Shown one piece after another: positions 35,988 to 46,473 of a stretch of 64,000 nt of DNA; the first letter of the stretch is position 1; every line of letters starts with the position of its first letter. The notes beneath the pieces are model-generated. The model did not search any database and was not told the DNA's origin. It worked only from the letters and a program-made list of their open reading frames with translations. The translations under genes and the position numbers were made by a program. Source of the DNA: Ferruginibacter sp. GTDB taxonomy: Bacteria > Bacteroidota > Bacteroidia > Chitinophagales > Chitinophagaceae. The DNA lies in assembly GCF_028288465.1 (NCBI RefSeq), contig NZ_JAQBNR010000043.1, positions 1-64,000 on the forward strand, written 5' to 3'.

Positions 35988-38858
35988 ATGGCGAAAGTAA
36001 AAAAAGGGCTCTCAGAAGATATCATCCCCAACGAATTTATTGAAGTGTTTGGTGCCAGGGAGCACAACCTCAAGGACATCGATATAAAAATTCCCAAAAA
36101 TCAATTGGTGGTGTTTACAGGCGTTAGTGGCAGTGGTAAATCATCACTTGCCTTTGATACTATTTACAACGAAGGTCAGCGCCGTTATATGGAAAGTTTC
36201 AGCGCTTATGCAAGGCAGTTTGTAGGCGATATGGAGCGTCCGGATGTGGATAAGATCACTGGACTTTCTCCCGTAATTTCAATTGAGCAAAAAACGACCA
36301 ATAAAAATCCACGAAGCACTGTAGGCACCATCACAGAGATCTATGATTTCCTGCGCTTGTTATACGCAAGGGTGGGCGAAGCTTACAGCTACAACACTGG
36401 GAAAAAAATGGTGAAGTTTAGTGAAGAAGAAATCGTAAGTAACATCTTTGCAAAATTTAAAAATAAAAAGATCAGTCTGCTTGCGCCATTGGTGCGTGGG
36501 CGTAAGGGCCATTACAGGGAGTTGTTTGAAGATATTCGCAAGAAGGGATATTTAAAGGTTCGCATAGATGGCGAAGTAAAAGACCTGGTGGCAAAAATGC
36601 AAATCGACCGGTATAAAATTCACGATATAGAAGTGGTGGTTGACCGGCTGGCTGTAACGGATGACATGAAGGTAAGGCTGAGCCAGAGCGTGCAAAAGAC
36701 TTTGCAGGTAGGTAAAGACCTGATGTTTTTATTGATCAATGATGACAATAAAACGGTGCAGTACAGCAAGCAGTTAATGTGCGAAGAAACCGGTATCAGT
36801 TATGAAGAACCCAGCCCCAATGCCTTTTCTTTTAATAGCCCGTATGGTGCCTGCCCTACCTGTAAGGGCCTGGGAACGGTTTATACAATTGATATGGATG
36901 AAGTGCTGCCTGACAAAACAAAAAGTGTAAAAGATGGAGCCATCGTACCATTGGGTGAAGAGCGGGATGCCAGTGTGTTTCAGCAGGTGCTGGTATTTGC
37001 CAGGAAATATAAGATCAATTTAGATAAACCGCTGAAGGACCTTCCGCCGGAGCAATTAAATTTGCTGCTTTATGGCGACCAGCAAATTAATCCTGCGCTG
37101 GAGCTTGACCTGAGTGATGAAACTGTTCCTTTGGAATATACCGGCAGTTACGAAGGCATTATACCGATGCTGAAAAGATGGTTCGCATCGCCTAATAGTG
37201 GAGAAGCGTTGCGGGATTGGGTGGAAAAATTTATGCAGCTGAAAGAATGCGGCACCTGTAACGGCAGCAGGCTAAGAAAAGAAAGTCTTTGGTTTAAAGT
37301 AGACGAAAAGAACATCGCCGAACTGAGCAATATGAATTTGGATAAGCTGGCTACTTGGTTCGCCAGCATTGAAAAAAGGCTGAGCAATAAACAAAATGCC
37401 ATTGCCAAAGATGTGCTGAAAGAGATAAGGGAAAGATTACAGTTTTTACTGGACGTTGGATTAACCTACCTTACCTTGTACCGTCCTTCAAAAACACTGA
37501 GCGGTGGCGAAAGTCAGCGCATAAGGCTGGCAACGCAGATTGGAAGCCAGTTACAGGGCATAACGTACATTTTGGATGAACCGAGTATTGGTTTGCATCA
37601 GCGGGATAATCAGCGGCTGATTTCAGCATTGCAGAACTTGCGTGATATTGGCAACAGTGTGCTGGTGGTAGAGCATGACAAGGACATTATGCTCGCAAGT
37701 GATTACCTGGTGGATATTGGCCCCAAGGCGGGTACGCATGGCGGTGAAATTGTTGCCATGGGAACACCGGATGAAGTGTTATTATCCAAATCAGAAACAG
37801 CCAAATATTTAAGCGGCGAAAAAAGTATTGAGATTCCAAAAGAAAGAAGAAAGGGCAACGGCAAGTTTATAGAATTGACAGGAGTAAAAGGAAACAATTT
37901 AAAAAATGTTTCGGTAACGTTTCCGCTGGGGAAACTGATTGTGGTTACCGGTGTAAGCGGTAGTGGAAAGTCGACCCTGATCAATGAAACCTTGTATCCT
38001 CTGCTGAACAAATATTGCTATAATTCCAAGGCCAATCCGCTTGAGTACAAGTCCATTAAAGGTTTGGAACATATTGATAAAGTAATTGAAATTGATCAAA
38101 GTCCGATAGGCCGTACACCAAGAAGTAATCCTGCTACCTATTGCGGATTTTTTACTGATATAAGGACCCTGTTTGCGACAGTGCCGGAAGCTAAAATCCG
38201 TGGCTATACAGCGGGGCGTTTTTCATTTAACGTCAAGAGCGGACGTTGTGAAGTGTGTGAAGGCGGTGGCATGCGGGTGATAGAAATGAATTTTTTACCG
38301 GATGTATATGTGCATTGCGAAAAATGCAATGGCAAGCGGTACAACAGGGAAACACTGGAAATAAGATACAAGGGAAAATCAATTAGTGATGTGCTGGATA
38401 TGACGGTGGATGAAGCAGTAGAATTTTTCCAGGCGGTGCCTTTTATCTACCGAAAAATAAAAGTGCTGAAGGAAGTTGGATTGGGCTATATAACGCTTGG
38501 CCAGAGCGCTGTAACCCTTAGTGGTGGCGAAGCACAACGGGTAAAGTTATCAACCGAACTGGGTAAAAAAGATACCGGAAAAACATTTTATATTTTAGAT
38601 GAACCTACTACAGGTTTACATTTTCAGGATATACAGCATTTGCTGGAAGTGATAAATAAATTGGTTGACAGGGGTAATAGTGTGCTGGTAATTGAGCATA
38701 ATATGGATGTGATAAAAGTGGCCGATCACATCATTGATATTGGCCCTGAAGGTGGAGATGGTGGCGGACTGGTGTTATTTGAAGGTGTTCCGGAAGACCT
38801 GGTAAAAGTAAAAGAAAGTTTTACCGGAAAGTTTCTAAAAGCAGAATTGAAAAAATGA
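35988..38858 (+). CDS. uvrA: Excinuclease ABC subunit UvrA
   Basis: A 956-residue protein of normal length with two ABC ATPase halves. N-terminal Walker A GVSGSGKSSLAFDTIYNEGQ (about 45-64), first zinc module with CPTCKG and CGTCNGSR, ABC signature LSGGESQRIRLA; C-terminal Walker A GVSGSGKSTLINETL, second zinc module CEVCEGGG ... CEKCNGKRYN, and signature LSGGEAQRVKL. It finds bulky lesions and loads UvrB in nucleotide excision repair. It appears monocistronic with its own TATCTTTG promoter. Confidence 0.97.
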   Translation: MAKVKKGLSEDIIPNEFIEVFGAREHNLKDIDIKIPKNQLVVFTGVSGSGKSSLAFDTIYNEGQRRYMESFSAYARQFVGDMERPDVDKITGLSPVISIEQKTTNKNPRSTVGTITEIYDFLRLLYARVGEAYSYNTGKKMVKFSEEEIVSNIFAKFKNKKISLLAPLVRGRKGHYRELFEDIRKKGYLKVRIDGEVKDLVAKMQIDRYKIHDIEVVVDRLAVTDDMKVRLSQSVQKTLQVGKDLMFLLINDDNKTVQYSKQLMCEETGISYEEPSPNAFSFNSPYGACPTCKGLGTVYTIDMDEVLPDKTKSVKDGAIVPLGEERDASVFQQVLVFARKYKINLDKPLKDLPPEQLNLLLYGDQQINPALELDLSDETVPLEYTGSYEGIIPMLKRWFASPNSGEALRDWVEKFMQLKECGTCNGSRLRKESLWFKVDEKNIAELSNMNLDKLATWFASIEKRLSNKQNAIAKDVLKEIRERLQFLLDVGLTYLTLYRPSKTLSGGESQRIRLATQIGSQLQGITYILDEPSIGLHQRDNQRLISALQNLRDIGNSVLVVEHDKDIMLASDYLVDIGPKAGTHGGEIVAMGTPDEVLLSKSETAKYLSGEKSIEIPKERRKGNGKFIELTGVKGNNLKNVSVTFPLGKLIVVTGVSGSGKSTLINETLYPLLNKYCYNSKANPLEYKSIKGLEHIDKVIEIDQSPIGRTPRSNPATYCGFFTDIRTLFATVPEAKIRGYTAGRFSFNVKSGRCEVCEGGGMRVIEMNFLPDVYVHCEKCNGKRYNRETLEIRYKGKSISDVLDMTVDEAVEFFQAVPFIYRKIKVLKEVGLGYITLGQSAVTLSGGEAQRVKLSTELGKKDTGKTFYILDEPTTGLHFQDIQHLLEVINKLVDRGNSVLVIEHNMDVIKVADHIIDIGPEGGDGGGLVLFEGVPEDLVKVKESFTGKFLKAELKK

Positions 38859-39059
38859 CAAAGGATAATCAGGAAATTAGAATTGTGGTTTCAGGGGTAA
38901 GCATTTGCACGCATATGCAGAAGCTACTGGTCATTTCCGTTTTATCTCTTTGCCATTTAGTTCATTATTGATCATTAGAGGGTAAGCATTATTTTACTGA
39001 CACATGCAGAACGTCCCCGCCGGCATACGTAAATTCTTTCTTAATAATAAATTAGCTGA

Positions 39060-39161
39060 TTAACCTCCTTTTGATTTGTTGTATAGCATCACCAGCATAA
39101 AACAGGTCACCAAAACAATCATCTTAAAAATAAGGGGATTGGAATGTAAATTGTTTTTCAT
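39060..39161 (-). CDS. Possible 33-residue membrane peptide
   Basis: An ATG at 39161 opens a 33-codon frame, MKNNLHSNPLIF then a hydrophobic segment MIVLVTCFMLVMLY and a basic end NKSKGG. It has the shape of a small single-pass membrane protein and lies 31 bp downstream of the outer-membrane protein gene on the same strand. The frame stays open upstream, but that part overlaps the barrel gene in another frame. Only composition supports it. Confidence 0.35.
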   Translation of the reverse strand: MKNNLHSNPLIFKMIVLVTCFMLVMLYNKSKGG

Positions 39162-39192
39162 ATTTAATTGGTCTATTTTTTTAATTTCTATT

Positions 39193-40167
39193 TTAAAATC
39201 TTGCAGGGCACCTTGTATGCGCCACGGCATTGGCATCATCGCCACTACCGCCACCGATTCTTATTCCGACTTTAAATAATAATGAAAAGTAGGCATCATA
39301 ATTTTTTGGATTACCCCGCTGAAAACCTGGATCTGTCCTTGTAAGAACGCCAGTTGATTTATCTGAAATCGCGGTAGCAATATTGGCATCCGCCGCCGAT
39401 AAATATTTATTAAATAAGTGGTAGTCAATATAAGTTGTACTTACGTCATCGATATAGTCTGTAAAGGTTTTTCTGTATAATAACTCCCCGCTTAAATTGA
39501 TATTGTCTGTCAGCAAGTATTTCAAGCCTCCACCTACCGGTATGTTCACCTGGGTAAGTTTGTAATTTTTCCTTTCAGGATATTCGGCAAAGCCTTCTCC
39601 TTCGGTATGCAGCGGTTGTAAATAATGCCAGGTTTTGTTGCCGTTTTGATCAGTGAGTGATCCCTGGGGATTAAAATGAAAAAGACCCGCCCCGCCAAAA
39701 ACATAGGGCCTTACTTTGGGTTCATAATCTTCTTCACCCCGGTGTAAATACATTAGTGGAAAAAATTCGATTGCGCCATATGCTTCCCATACATCACTTC
39801 TGAAATCAAGATTGCGGCCTTTTCGGAATGATTCAGGTCTTCCATTGGTAGCAATGATCTTATCTTCTCCCGCAAGGTAGGTGTATTGAGCAGCCAACCT
39901 AAAACCGAGCCATTCGTTTGGAGAAACACTTATAAAGGCGCCCTTCATCAATTTTGTTAGCGGAATATTTAAATCTTTCACGAAAGTAGTTCCATAGCCA
40001 CGATGGCCTCCCAGATCGCCAAGGAAAAATGTGGGGCCAAAGTTTAAGCCAATTTCTACCCGGTTACCCAGCAGTAATGATTGAGCGTAGGTTGGCCTTG
40101 TGAATATTGCAGTAAGACAAATCGTTATAAAAAACCTGTAAATAAAATAGTGTAGACGATTTTTCAT
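39193..40167 (-). CDS. Outer-membrane beta-barrel protein, DUF6089-like
   Basis: A 324-residue protein with a signal peptide (about 1-28, ending PTYAQ) and alternating hydrophobic residues of beta strands: IGLNFGPTFFLGDLGG near the start, PYVFGGAGLFHFNP around 150, VGGGLKYLLTDNINLSGELL around 212, and FSLLFKVGIRIGG near the end. The GPTFFLGDLGG start resembles the DUF6089 group of Bacteroidota outer-membrane proteins. No substrate or enzyme motif is visible. The last 15 residues (DDANAVAHTRCPARF) extend past a usual barrel end. Confidence 0.78.
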   Translation of the reverse strand: MKNRLHYFIYRFFITICLTAIFTRPTYAQSLLLGNRVEIGLNFGPTFFLGDLGGHRGYGTTFVKDLNIPLTKLMKGAFISVSPNEWLGFRLAAQYTYLAGEDKIIATNGRPESFRKGRNLDFRSDVWEAYGAIEFFPLMYLHRGEEDYEPKVRPYVFGGAGLFHFNPQGSLTDQNGNKTWHYLQPLHTEGEGFAEYPERKNYKLTQVNIPVGGGLKYLLTDNINLSGELLYRKTFTDYIDDVSTTYIDYHLFNKYLSAADANIATAISDKSTGVLTRTDPGFQRGNPKNYDAYFSLLFKVGIRIGGGSGDDANAVAHTRCPARF

Positions 40168-40448
40168 GCCTTGCCGGATTTTTGGATATTGGTGTTGGAT
40201 ACGCGTTTAAATAGTTACATAAACTATAAAAAAATGCATCTGATGAGTAAAACGCCAGCCTGCTTTAATTATTGTACCGGTACACTTGTAAGAAAAGTTA
40301 TTGTGGAAAACTCAGCAAGTGCTGCTATTTAGCCCGGGAAGTGGTATAAACAATCAGTTTATATAAACGAAAAGTGACAATGCAGGTGGGAAGGTTAATC
40401 TTGAATGCGTCCCTTCAGGATCTGGCAGGAAAATGCTGCGAGCTTGCA

Positions 40449-40835
40449 TTACTTATTAGCATCAGCCATTTTAAACTGCATTAATGCAGCGATAGATTTG
40501 GCGCGTGTTTTAGCAAGGGCTGCTATTTTGCCCTCGAACAAATCATCAACAGCAGTACAAAACAACAATACCCATTTAGCAAAATGGGCCTTTTGCAATG
40601 GCATTTTTTTGTTCAGTACATAATGTACTTCCATTGCATTTTTTGTGTACACGGGATTATCCAATAAGATGGATTCCCAAAAATCCACAATCAATGGGAT
40701 GTGATGTTCCCAGTTAATTTTTACTACATCGGTAAAAATAAATCCAATGGTATCATCTGTTTTTACCTGCTCATAAAATGCTGCTACAAGTTGCTCAATG
40801 TCTTCCCGTGAGGTGATATCTTTTTTAGTACCCAT
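40449..40835 (-). CDS. Group III truncated hemoglobin
   Basis: A 128-residue globin. The proximal heme His is His84 in the segment KAHFAKWVLLF, preceded by VHYVLNKKMPL, and the N-terminal helices carry VAAFYEQVKTDDTIGFIF and DFWESILL, as in group III (P-type) truncated hemoglobins. Likely binds oxygen or nitric oxide; physiological role unclear for most members. Its ATG overlaps the 3' end of rarA by 11 bases (ATGGGTACTAA), so the two are translationally coupled. Confidence 0.92.
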   Translation of the reverse strand: MGTKKDITSREDIEQLVAAFYEQVKTDDTIGFIFTDVVKINWEHHIPLIVDFWESILLDNPVYTKNAMEVHYVLNKKMPLQKAHFAKWVLLFCTAVDDLFEGKIAALAKTRAKSIAALMQFKMADANK

Positions 40836-42084
40836 ATTTAGTTTTCCATCTTTCTTTTAAAAACTTTCTTATTTCTTCTTCACGGGGATTTTTTTGCGGA
40901 ACATAAAACGGTGTGCCTTTTAGTTTATCAGGTAAGTATTCCTGCAAGATAAAATTATCCTGGAATTGATGAGCATATTGATATTCTTTACCATAATTCA
41001 TTTCTTTCATCAACCTGGTAGGTGCATTTCGTAAATGAAGTGGTACCGGAAGATCGCCGGTTTGTGCAACTACTGTCAAAGCGCCGCTGATAGCAGCATA
41101 TGCAGCATTGCTTTTGGCGCTGCCCGCTAAATAAGTAGCGCATTGCGACAGAATAATCCGGCTTTCAGGATAACCAATCATACTCACTGCCTGGAAAGTA
41201 CTTGTTGCCAGCAACAAGGCATTTGGATTGGCATTGCCAATATCTTCACTCGCAAATATCACCATGCGGCGTGCAATAAATTTTACATCTTCACCGCCTT
41301 CAATCATTCTTGCCAGCCAATAAACTGCGCCATTGGGATCGCTGCCCCGCATACTTTTTATAAATGCAGAAATAATGTCGTAGTGCTGTTCGCCTTTTTT
41401 ATCATACAATGCAATTCGTTGCTGGGCAATTTCCATTACAACCTCATCTGTAATTACAGCATTATTATCCAGCACGTCAGTTACCAATTCCAGCAGGTTC
41501 AGCAGTTTACGGGCATCACCGCCGCTGATGGTAAGCAAGGCTTCTGTTTCTTTTAGATCAATATTTTTTTTGCTTAATACGGCATCTTTTTTCAGCACGT
41601 CTTTCAACAGGCCAATCAGTTCATTTTTGTCAAGCGCTTTTAAAACATACACCTGGCAGCGGCTTAGCAAAGCGCTGTTTACCTCAAAGGAAGGATTTTC
41701 TGTTGTAGCACCAATCAGCCTTATGACGCCTTTTTCCACAGCCCCCAGCAATGCGTCCTGCTGGCCTTTATTAAAACGGTGAATTTCATCAATAAAAAGA
41801 ATAGCGCCGGGTTTTGTTTTAGCGTCTTCAATTACTTCCCTCACTTCTTTAACACCGGAGGAAATAGCGCTGAGTGTATAAAAGGGAACTTTTAAAGTGT
41901 GGGCGATGATGTTGGCAATGGTAGTTTTACCAACGCCGGGCGGGCCCCATAAAATCATAGAAGGAAGCTTGCCCTGCTCGATGGCCGTACGTAAAATACT
42001 TCCTTTGCCAGTAAGGTGTTGCTGACCTGCCAGTTCATCCAAATTTTGCGGCCGCATTCTTTCTGCTAACGGAGCTACACTCAT
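40825..42084 (-). CDS. rarA: Replication-associated recombination protein A (AAA+ ATPase)
   Basis: The start at 42084 (MSVAPLAERMRPQNLDELAG) is the family N-terminus; 36 open codons upstream are not convincing. The 419-residue protein has Walker A WGPPGVGKTTIAN, Walker B LFIDEIHRFNKGQQDALL, sensor 1 GATTENPSFEVN and the MgsA/WRNIP1 C-terminal tetramerisation part. It acts at stalled forks. Its final bases are the start of the truncated hemoglobin gene. Confidence 0.95.
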   Translation of the reverse strand: MSVAPLAERMRPQNLDELAGQQHLTGKGSILRTAIEQGKLPSMILWGPPGVGKTTIANIIAHTLKVPFYTLSAISSGVKEVREVIEDAKTKPGAILFIDEIHRFNKGQQDALLGAVEKGVIRLIGATTENPSFEVNSALLSRCQVYVLKALDKNELIGLLKDVLKKDAVLSKKNIDLKETEALLTISGGDARKLLNLLELVTDVLDNNAVITDEVVMEIAQQRIALYDKKGEQHYDIISAFIKSMRGSDPNGAVYWLARMIEGGEDVKFIARRMVIFASEDIGNANPNALLLATSTFQAVSMIGYPESRIILSQCATYLAGSAKSNAAYAAISGALTVVAQTGDLPVPLHLRNAPTRLMKEMNYGKEYQYAHQFQDNFILQEYLPDKLKGTPFYVPQKNPREEEIRKFLKERWKTKYGY

Positions 42085-42329
42085 ACCATAAAGGTAAATC
42101 GTTTTTTCAGCCTTCCTTCTTAATAAAGTTTGAAAATTTATTTTACTGCTGGCAGGGAATATTTTTAGACGCGTCAATAGTTCACCGTACACATTTTAAC
42201 CAATGCGATCATAATGATGATTGCCGGCAAGTTAGGATTGTTCAATAAAAATAAATAGTACAAGTGTGCGACGCATATGAAGATTAATAGCAGCACAAAA
42301 GTCAGGACAAAAAATTACTGAAAGATATC

Positions 42330-43604
42330 TTATTGCAATAATGGCAAAATATCTCCGGCGCTTACTGGCTTTTGTACATCGTTCAATTCTATTACAACCA
42401 GGTAACCATCTGCGCCACCTGCTGCTTTTACTGCATCAGCTAATTTTTGCTGATCGCTTACAATGCGTTTTCCGTCTGCATTCCAGCGTTCTTTTGTGCA
42501 CAGGCAACCAGCCGTGGGTGTATATGGATAATATTTTTGCCCTTTGTAAAATTCAGTATCAACAGCGGTTCCATGTGCAATAATTTCAGTCCGGCCAGCA
42601 GTACCGGCAAAATAACTTTCGTATAAAGGGCTATAGTTAACCAATGCCGGTGGCAGCAGTTTTTGATACCAGGCGGGTTTCCAGGCCGTATCAGTAATGC
42701 TGCTGTCTTTTAAAAAATGGCGGATAGAAGTTTCGCCGGGCATGGTGAGTTGCAGATTTTCAGTAGGGCCAATGAAGCTGCTGCGGCTTTTATCAAAGCC
42801 ATGCATCCGGTAAATGCCTTGTGGCGTATTACCATTGGTTAAATAGTACGGCATGTTACTAAGGCTTCTTGCCAGTTGTGGCAGCGTGAAAATTTGTCCG
42901 CTGGAGTCAGTTACAAAATTGCCCGCTGTATCTTTTATAACAAGCATGCCGGTGTAATCCCTGTTTTTTCGTTGAATACTATACACAACTGTATTGCCTT
43001 TTAAATACCCTTGTTTAAACAACGGCTTAAAAGATGAAGCAACTATTTTTTTTGTTTGATAAGTATCTTCCAGCCGTTTATGCAAATGCATCGCCACCAT
43101 AAAATTTTCATCCTGGCTTAGCTGGTTCATTCTTTGGGCTACCATTTTGGTAACATAATTTTTGTTGGTTGCAGATGTATCGGCAATCAATAAATACTCA
43201 GCGCACATGGCGATTATTTTGCCGTTGGCAGTGGTTCTGAATAATTCATTTACCTGTTTGCCATAGGTTGTCTGACCGGTTGCATACAGTAGTTCAATAT
43301 AGCTTCTTTGAAATTCCGAACTTCGTTTCAGAAGACTGTCGGCGGCTGTTTTCAATTTAAAATTGGTCCAGGGTTGCTGATAATAAATCAATTCCATGGC
43401 ACTAAACGCGTCTTCCCAATTTTCTTCTGTACTGTCATTTAACGGCAGCGATAAATTTTTACTGATGGAGTTTTTAACAAGGTTGTTATAAAATTTTGCC
43501 CGGTTTTGTTCTGTGGTAAATTTTGAATAGACTGCGGAATCTGTTTGTGCAAACCCACTACAACACAACAGTAGTAGTATTATAAACCAGTAAATTTTTT
43601 TCAT
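42330..43604 (-). CDS. L,D-transpeptidase-like secreted protein
   Basis: Start at 43604 (MKKIYWFIILLLLCCSGFAQ, a clear signal peptide); the open frame upstream lacks one. The 424-residue protein has a mostly helical N-terminal half and then a C-terminal region with IIAHGTAVD and, 20 residues later, PTAGCLCTKERW. The His-Gly ... Gly-Cys spacing recalls the YkuD L,D-transpeptidase active site (HG ... S-H-G-C), although the second His is missing. Could be a cell-wall cross-linking or amidase-like enzyme. It lies 56 bp downstream of the esterase gene on the same strand. Confidence 0.6.
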   Translation of the reverse strand: MKKIYWFIILLLLCCSGFAQTDSAVYSKFTTEQNRAKFYNNLVKNSISKNLSLPLNDSTEENWEDAFSAMELIYYQQPWTNFKLKTAADSLLKRSSEFQRSYIELLYATGQTTYGKQVNELFRTTANGKIIAMCAEYLLIADTSATNKNYVTKMVAQRMNQLSQDENFMVAMHLHKRLEDTYQTKKIVASSFKPLFKQGYLKGNTVVYSIQRKNRDYTGMLVIKDTAGNFVTDSSGQIFTLPQLARSLSNMPYYLTNGNTPQGIYRMHGFDKSRSSFIGPTENLQLTMPGETSIRHFLKDSSITDTAWKPAWYQKLLPPALVNYSPLYESYFAGTAGRTEIIAHGTAVDTEFYKGQKYYPYTPTAGCLCTKERWNADGKRIVSDQQKLADAVKAAGGADGYLVVIELNDVQKPVSAGDILPLLQ

Positions 43605-43660
43605 GAGATAAAGTGAATGACGATGTTGCGCTACGACCTGTAGCAAAATTAAATGCTTTG

Positions 43661-44527
43661 TCACAAAACATTGGTTTCAATAAATGCCTGTAATTTATTG
43701 AAGGCATCAAACATGGTAGCGTTATCCCAAAAGCCGATATGGGCCGCACCCGGGTAAAAAACATATTGATTGGTAACGCCTGCACTCACCAGTTTTGTTT
43801 GTACTTCTGTTGCCTGTGATACACTAACCAAAGGATCTGCACCCCCGTAAAAAAGGATGGTCGGCGGCGATGTACTGGTAATAAAATTGACCGGGCTGGA
43901 AGTGGCGTATAACAAAGAATCCTGCGTAGGTGTATTGCCAACGGCCTGCGCTAATGCCAGCGAAATAATTGAGTTACCACCTGCAGGATGATTGTACATT
44001 TCAAATAAATCAGCCGGTCCGGAAAATGAAGCAACCACTTTTGGCTTTACCGGTGAAGTATATTTAAAGCCCTGCAACATAGCCAAATGAGCGCCGGCGC
44101 TTACACCAACCAACGCATACTTATCAGAAATTAAATATTCAGCGGATTTACTGTAAATAAAATCCAGCGCCGCTTTTACGTCGTTTTCCTGCGCAGGAAA
44201 AACATTGTTTGGATAGGCTGACAAACGATAATTGATATTGAAAATAGCATATGCCGGCAATCTTCTTTTCAGCGAATCGATGTAACCGGTCAGATCTTTT
44301 TTGTCGCCGCTCGTCCACGAACCGCCATGTATGGTTACTATCACTTTTGTGGTTAAGGCGGTTCTGTCAGCCGGCAGAAATATATCCATTTTTTGCAACG
44401 GATCAGTACCATAAGCAATATTGGTTTGATTGACTGCTGCAACGGTGTTTGCCGTAGATGTATCTTTTTTACAGGAAGCCAGTGCAAGGAAAAAAAGTAT
44501 AACAGAACTGTACTTGAAAAATGTCAT
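43661..44527 (-). CDS. Alpha/beta hydrolase lipoprotein (esterase)
   Basis: The start at 44527 (MTFFKYSSVILFFLALASC) gives a lipoprotein signal with Cys19; eleven upstream codons are discounted. The 288-residue protein has the oxyanion loop IHGGSWTSGDKKD, nucleophile Ser in VGVSAGAHLAML, acid Asp in FYGGADPLVS and His in PGAAHIGF: a complete triad of the BD-FAE/carboxylesterase type. Likely hydrolyses an acyl or feruloyl-like ester outside the inner membrane. It precedes the L,D-transpeptidase-like gene. Confidence 0.87.
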   Translation of the reverse strand: MTFFKYSSVILFFLALASCKKDTSTANTVAAVNQTNIAYGTDPLQKMDIFLPADRTALTTKVIVTIHGGSWTSGDKKDLTGYIDSLKRRLPAYAIFNINYRLSAYPNNVFPAQENDVKAALDFIYSKSAEYLISDKYALVGVSAGAHLAMLQGFKYTSPVKPKVVASFSGPADLFEMYNHPAGGNSIISLALAQAVGNTPTQDSLLYATSSPVNFITSTSPPTILFYGGADPLVSVSQATEVQTKLVSAGVTNQYVFYPGAAHIGFWDNATMFDAFNKLQAFIETNVL

Positions 44528-44600
44528 GCTGATAAATATTAACCAGAAAGTTAGCCACAAAATTGTTAAGGAAAAATTATACCGAAATGTATGGGCATTA

Positions 44601-44630
44601 AAAAAGCTGTCAGCAGACTGACAGCTTTTT
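44601..44630. terminator. Strong bidirectional terminator after aspS
   Basis: A perfect 13-bp stem, AAAAAGCTGTCAG (44601-44613) with CTGACAGCTTTTT (44618-44630), four-base loop, and T or A runs on both sides. It follows the minus-strand aspS stop at 44647. Confidence 0.92.
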
Positions 44631-44646
44631 ATTTCTTTATCAGTTT

Positions 44647-46473
44647 TTATTTTAAATTCAACTTTATCTGCAACTCATCAAACTGCTTTTCATCAATAGT
44701 GCTTGGCGCATCCAGCATCACATCCCGGCCACTGTTATTTTTTGGAAAAGCAATAAAATCACGGATGCTTTCACTGCCGCCAAGAATAGCACATAAGCGA
44801 TCGAAACCAAATGCCAGGCCGCCATGAGGCGGTGCGCCATATTCAAAGGCGCCCAATAAAAAGCCAAATTTGTGGTGTTGTTCTGCTTCATCCATGCCCA
44901 GCGCTGCAAACATTTTTTCCTGCAAAGCCCGTTGAAAAATACGGATGCTTCCGCCACCAATTTCATTGCCATTTAATACCATGTCATACGCATTGGCTTT
45001 AATTCCTGCATAAGGATGTTCCAGGTATTTGGAGGCATCTTCAATCACCGGGTTGTTGTTGATCATAACGTCAATATGATCCGGTTTGGGTGAAGTAAAC
45101 GGATGATGCCTTGCCACCCACCGGTTATCATCTTCAGCATATTCAAATAACGGAAAATCCAGTACCCACAATAATTTAAATTCATCTGTTTTACGCATGC
45201 CCAGTTTATCGGCCATGTACATGCGCAGGTCGCTGGCGGCTTTCCTGGTGCGTTCTTCTGCGCCCGCCAGTATTAAAATTAAATCGCCTGCTTTTGCATT
45301 GGCCGCATCTGCAATGGCTTTTAATTTTTCGGGACTATAAAATTTATCTACGCTGCTCTTGTAAGTACCATCGGCATTGCATTTAATAAATACCAATCCC
45401 TTCATGCCTATTTGCGGACGTTTTACCCACTCCGTCAGTTCATCCGTTTGCTTGCGTGTGTATTCGCTGCAGCCGGGTATGGCAATAGCCAAAACTGTTT
45501 CGGCATCGTCAAATACACCAAAGCCAACGCCACCGATCAATGCAGCCTGGGAAGCTTTTGACGGAAAAGTATGCTGCGGAAATTTGAGGTTGGCTATTTT
45601 TATTTCAAAACGAATGTCTGGTTTATCATTGCCATAATTCCACATCGCTTCTTCCCAGGTCATACGTTCAACCACATCAGTATAATCTATATTTTTTACG
45701 TCTTTAAAAATGCGCTTTACCAGGCCTTCAAACATGTTTAAAATATCTTCCTGCTCCACAAAACTCATCTCACAATCTATCTGTGTAAACTCAGGCTGGC
45801 GGTCAGCTCTAAGATCCTCATCCCTGAAACATTTTACAATCTGGTAGTAACGGTCGTAACCACTCACCATCAGTAATTGTTTAAACGTTTGCGGACTTTG
45901 TGGCAAAGCATAAAACTGGCCGGGGGTCATCCTGCTTGGCACCACAAAATCCCTCGCACCTTCCGGAGTAGATTTTATCAGGAAGGGTGTTTCAATATCC
46001 ATGAAATTATTTTCATGCAGGTAATTGCGGGTGCTTCGGCCAACCGCATAGCGCAGTTCCAGGTTTTTCTTCACCATGTTTCTGCGCAAATCCAAAAAAC
46101 GGTATTTCATCCGCAGTTCATCGCCGCCATCTGTATCATCCTGTATAGAAAATGGAGGTACGGCCGATTTATTTAAAATGGTAAACTCGCTCACTGCAAT
46201 TTCAATTTCCCCTGTTGGAATGTTTGCATTTTTATTGCTGCGTTCATTCACAGTTCCTTTCACCTGTAAAACAAACTCACGCCCCAGTGGATTAGCGTCC
46301 AGCTGTGCATTCAGGTTTTCGGCAAACAACAATTGTGTAATACCATACCGGTCGCGGAGATCAACAAAAGTAATGCTGCCAAACTTGCGGATGGTTTGCA
46401 CCCAGCCACTGAGGGTAATTTCTTTTTTTACATCGGTAATTCTTAATTCACCGCAGGTATGCGATCTGTACAT
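44647..46473 (-). CDS. aspS: Aspartate--tRNA ligase
   Basis: Start at 46473 ([11 protein letters not shown]), the usual bacterial AspRS N-terminus; 48 further codons are open upstream but belong to no known AspRS. The 608-residue enzyme has the OB-fold tRNA-binding domain ([18 protein letters not shown] start), class II motif 2 [18 protein letters not shown], the bacterial GAD insertion (about 290-430) and motif 3 GLAFGFDRL. It charges tRNA-Asp. Strong terminator downstream; probably its own transcript. Confidence 0.96.
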   Translation of the reverse strand: MYRSHTCGELRITDVKKEITLSGWVQTIRKFGSITFVDLRDRYGITQLLFAENLNAQLDANPLGREFVLQVKGTVNERSNKNANIPTGEIEIAVSEFTILNKSAVPPFSIQDDTDGGDELRMKYRFLDLRRNMVKKNLELRYAVGRSTRNYLHENNFMDIETPFLIKSTPEGARDFVVPSRMTPGQFYALPQSPQTFKQLLMVSGYDRYYQIVKCFRDEDLRADRQPEFTQIDCEMSFVEQEDILNMFEGLVKRIFKDVKNIDYTDVVERMTWEEAMWNYGNDKPDIRFEIKIANLKFPQHTFPSKASQAALIGGVGFGVFDDAETVLAIAIPGCSEYTRKQTDELTEWVKRPQIGMKGLVFIKCNADGTYKSSVDKFYSPEKLKAIADAANAKAGDLILILAGAEERTRKAASDLRMYMADKLGMRKTDEFKLLWVLDFPLFEYAEDDNRWVARHHPFTSPKPDHIDVMINNNPVIEDASKYLEHPYAGIKANAYDMVLNGNEIGGGSIRIFQRALQEKMFAALGMDEAEQHHKFGFLLGAFEYGAPPHGGLAFGFDRLCAILGGSESIRDFIAFPKNNSGRDVMLDAPSTIDEKQFDELQIKLNLK

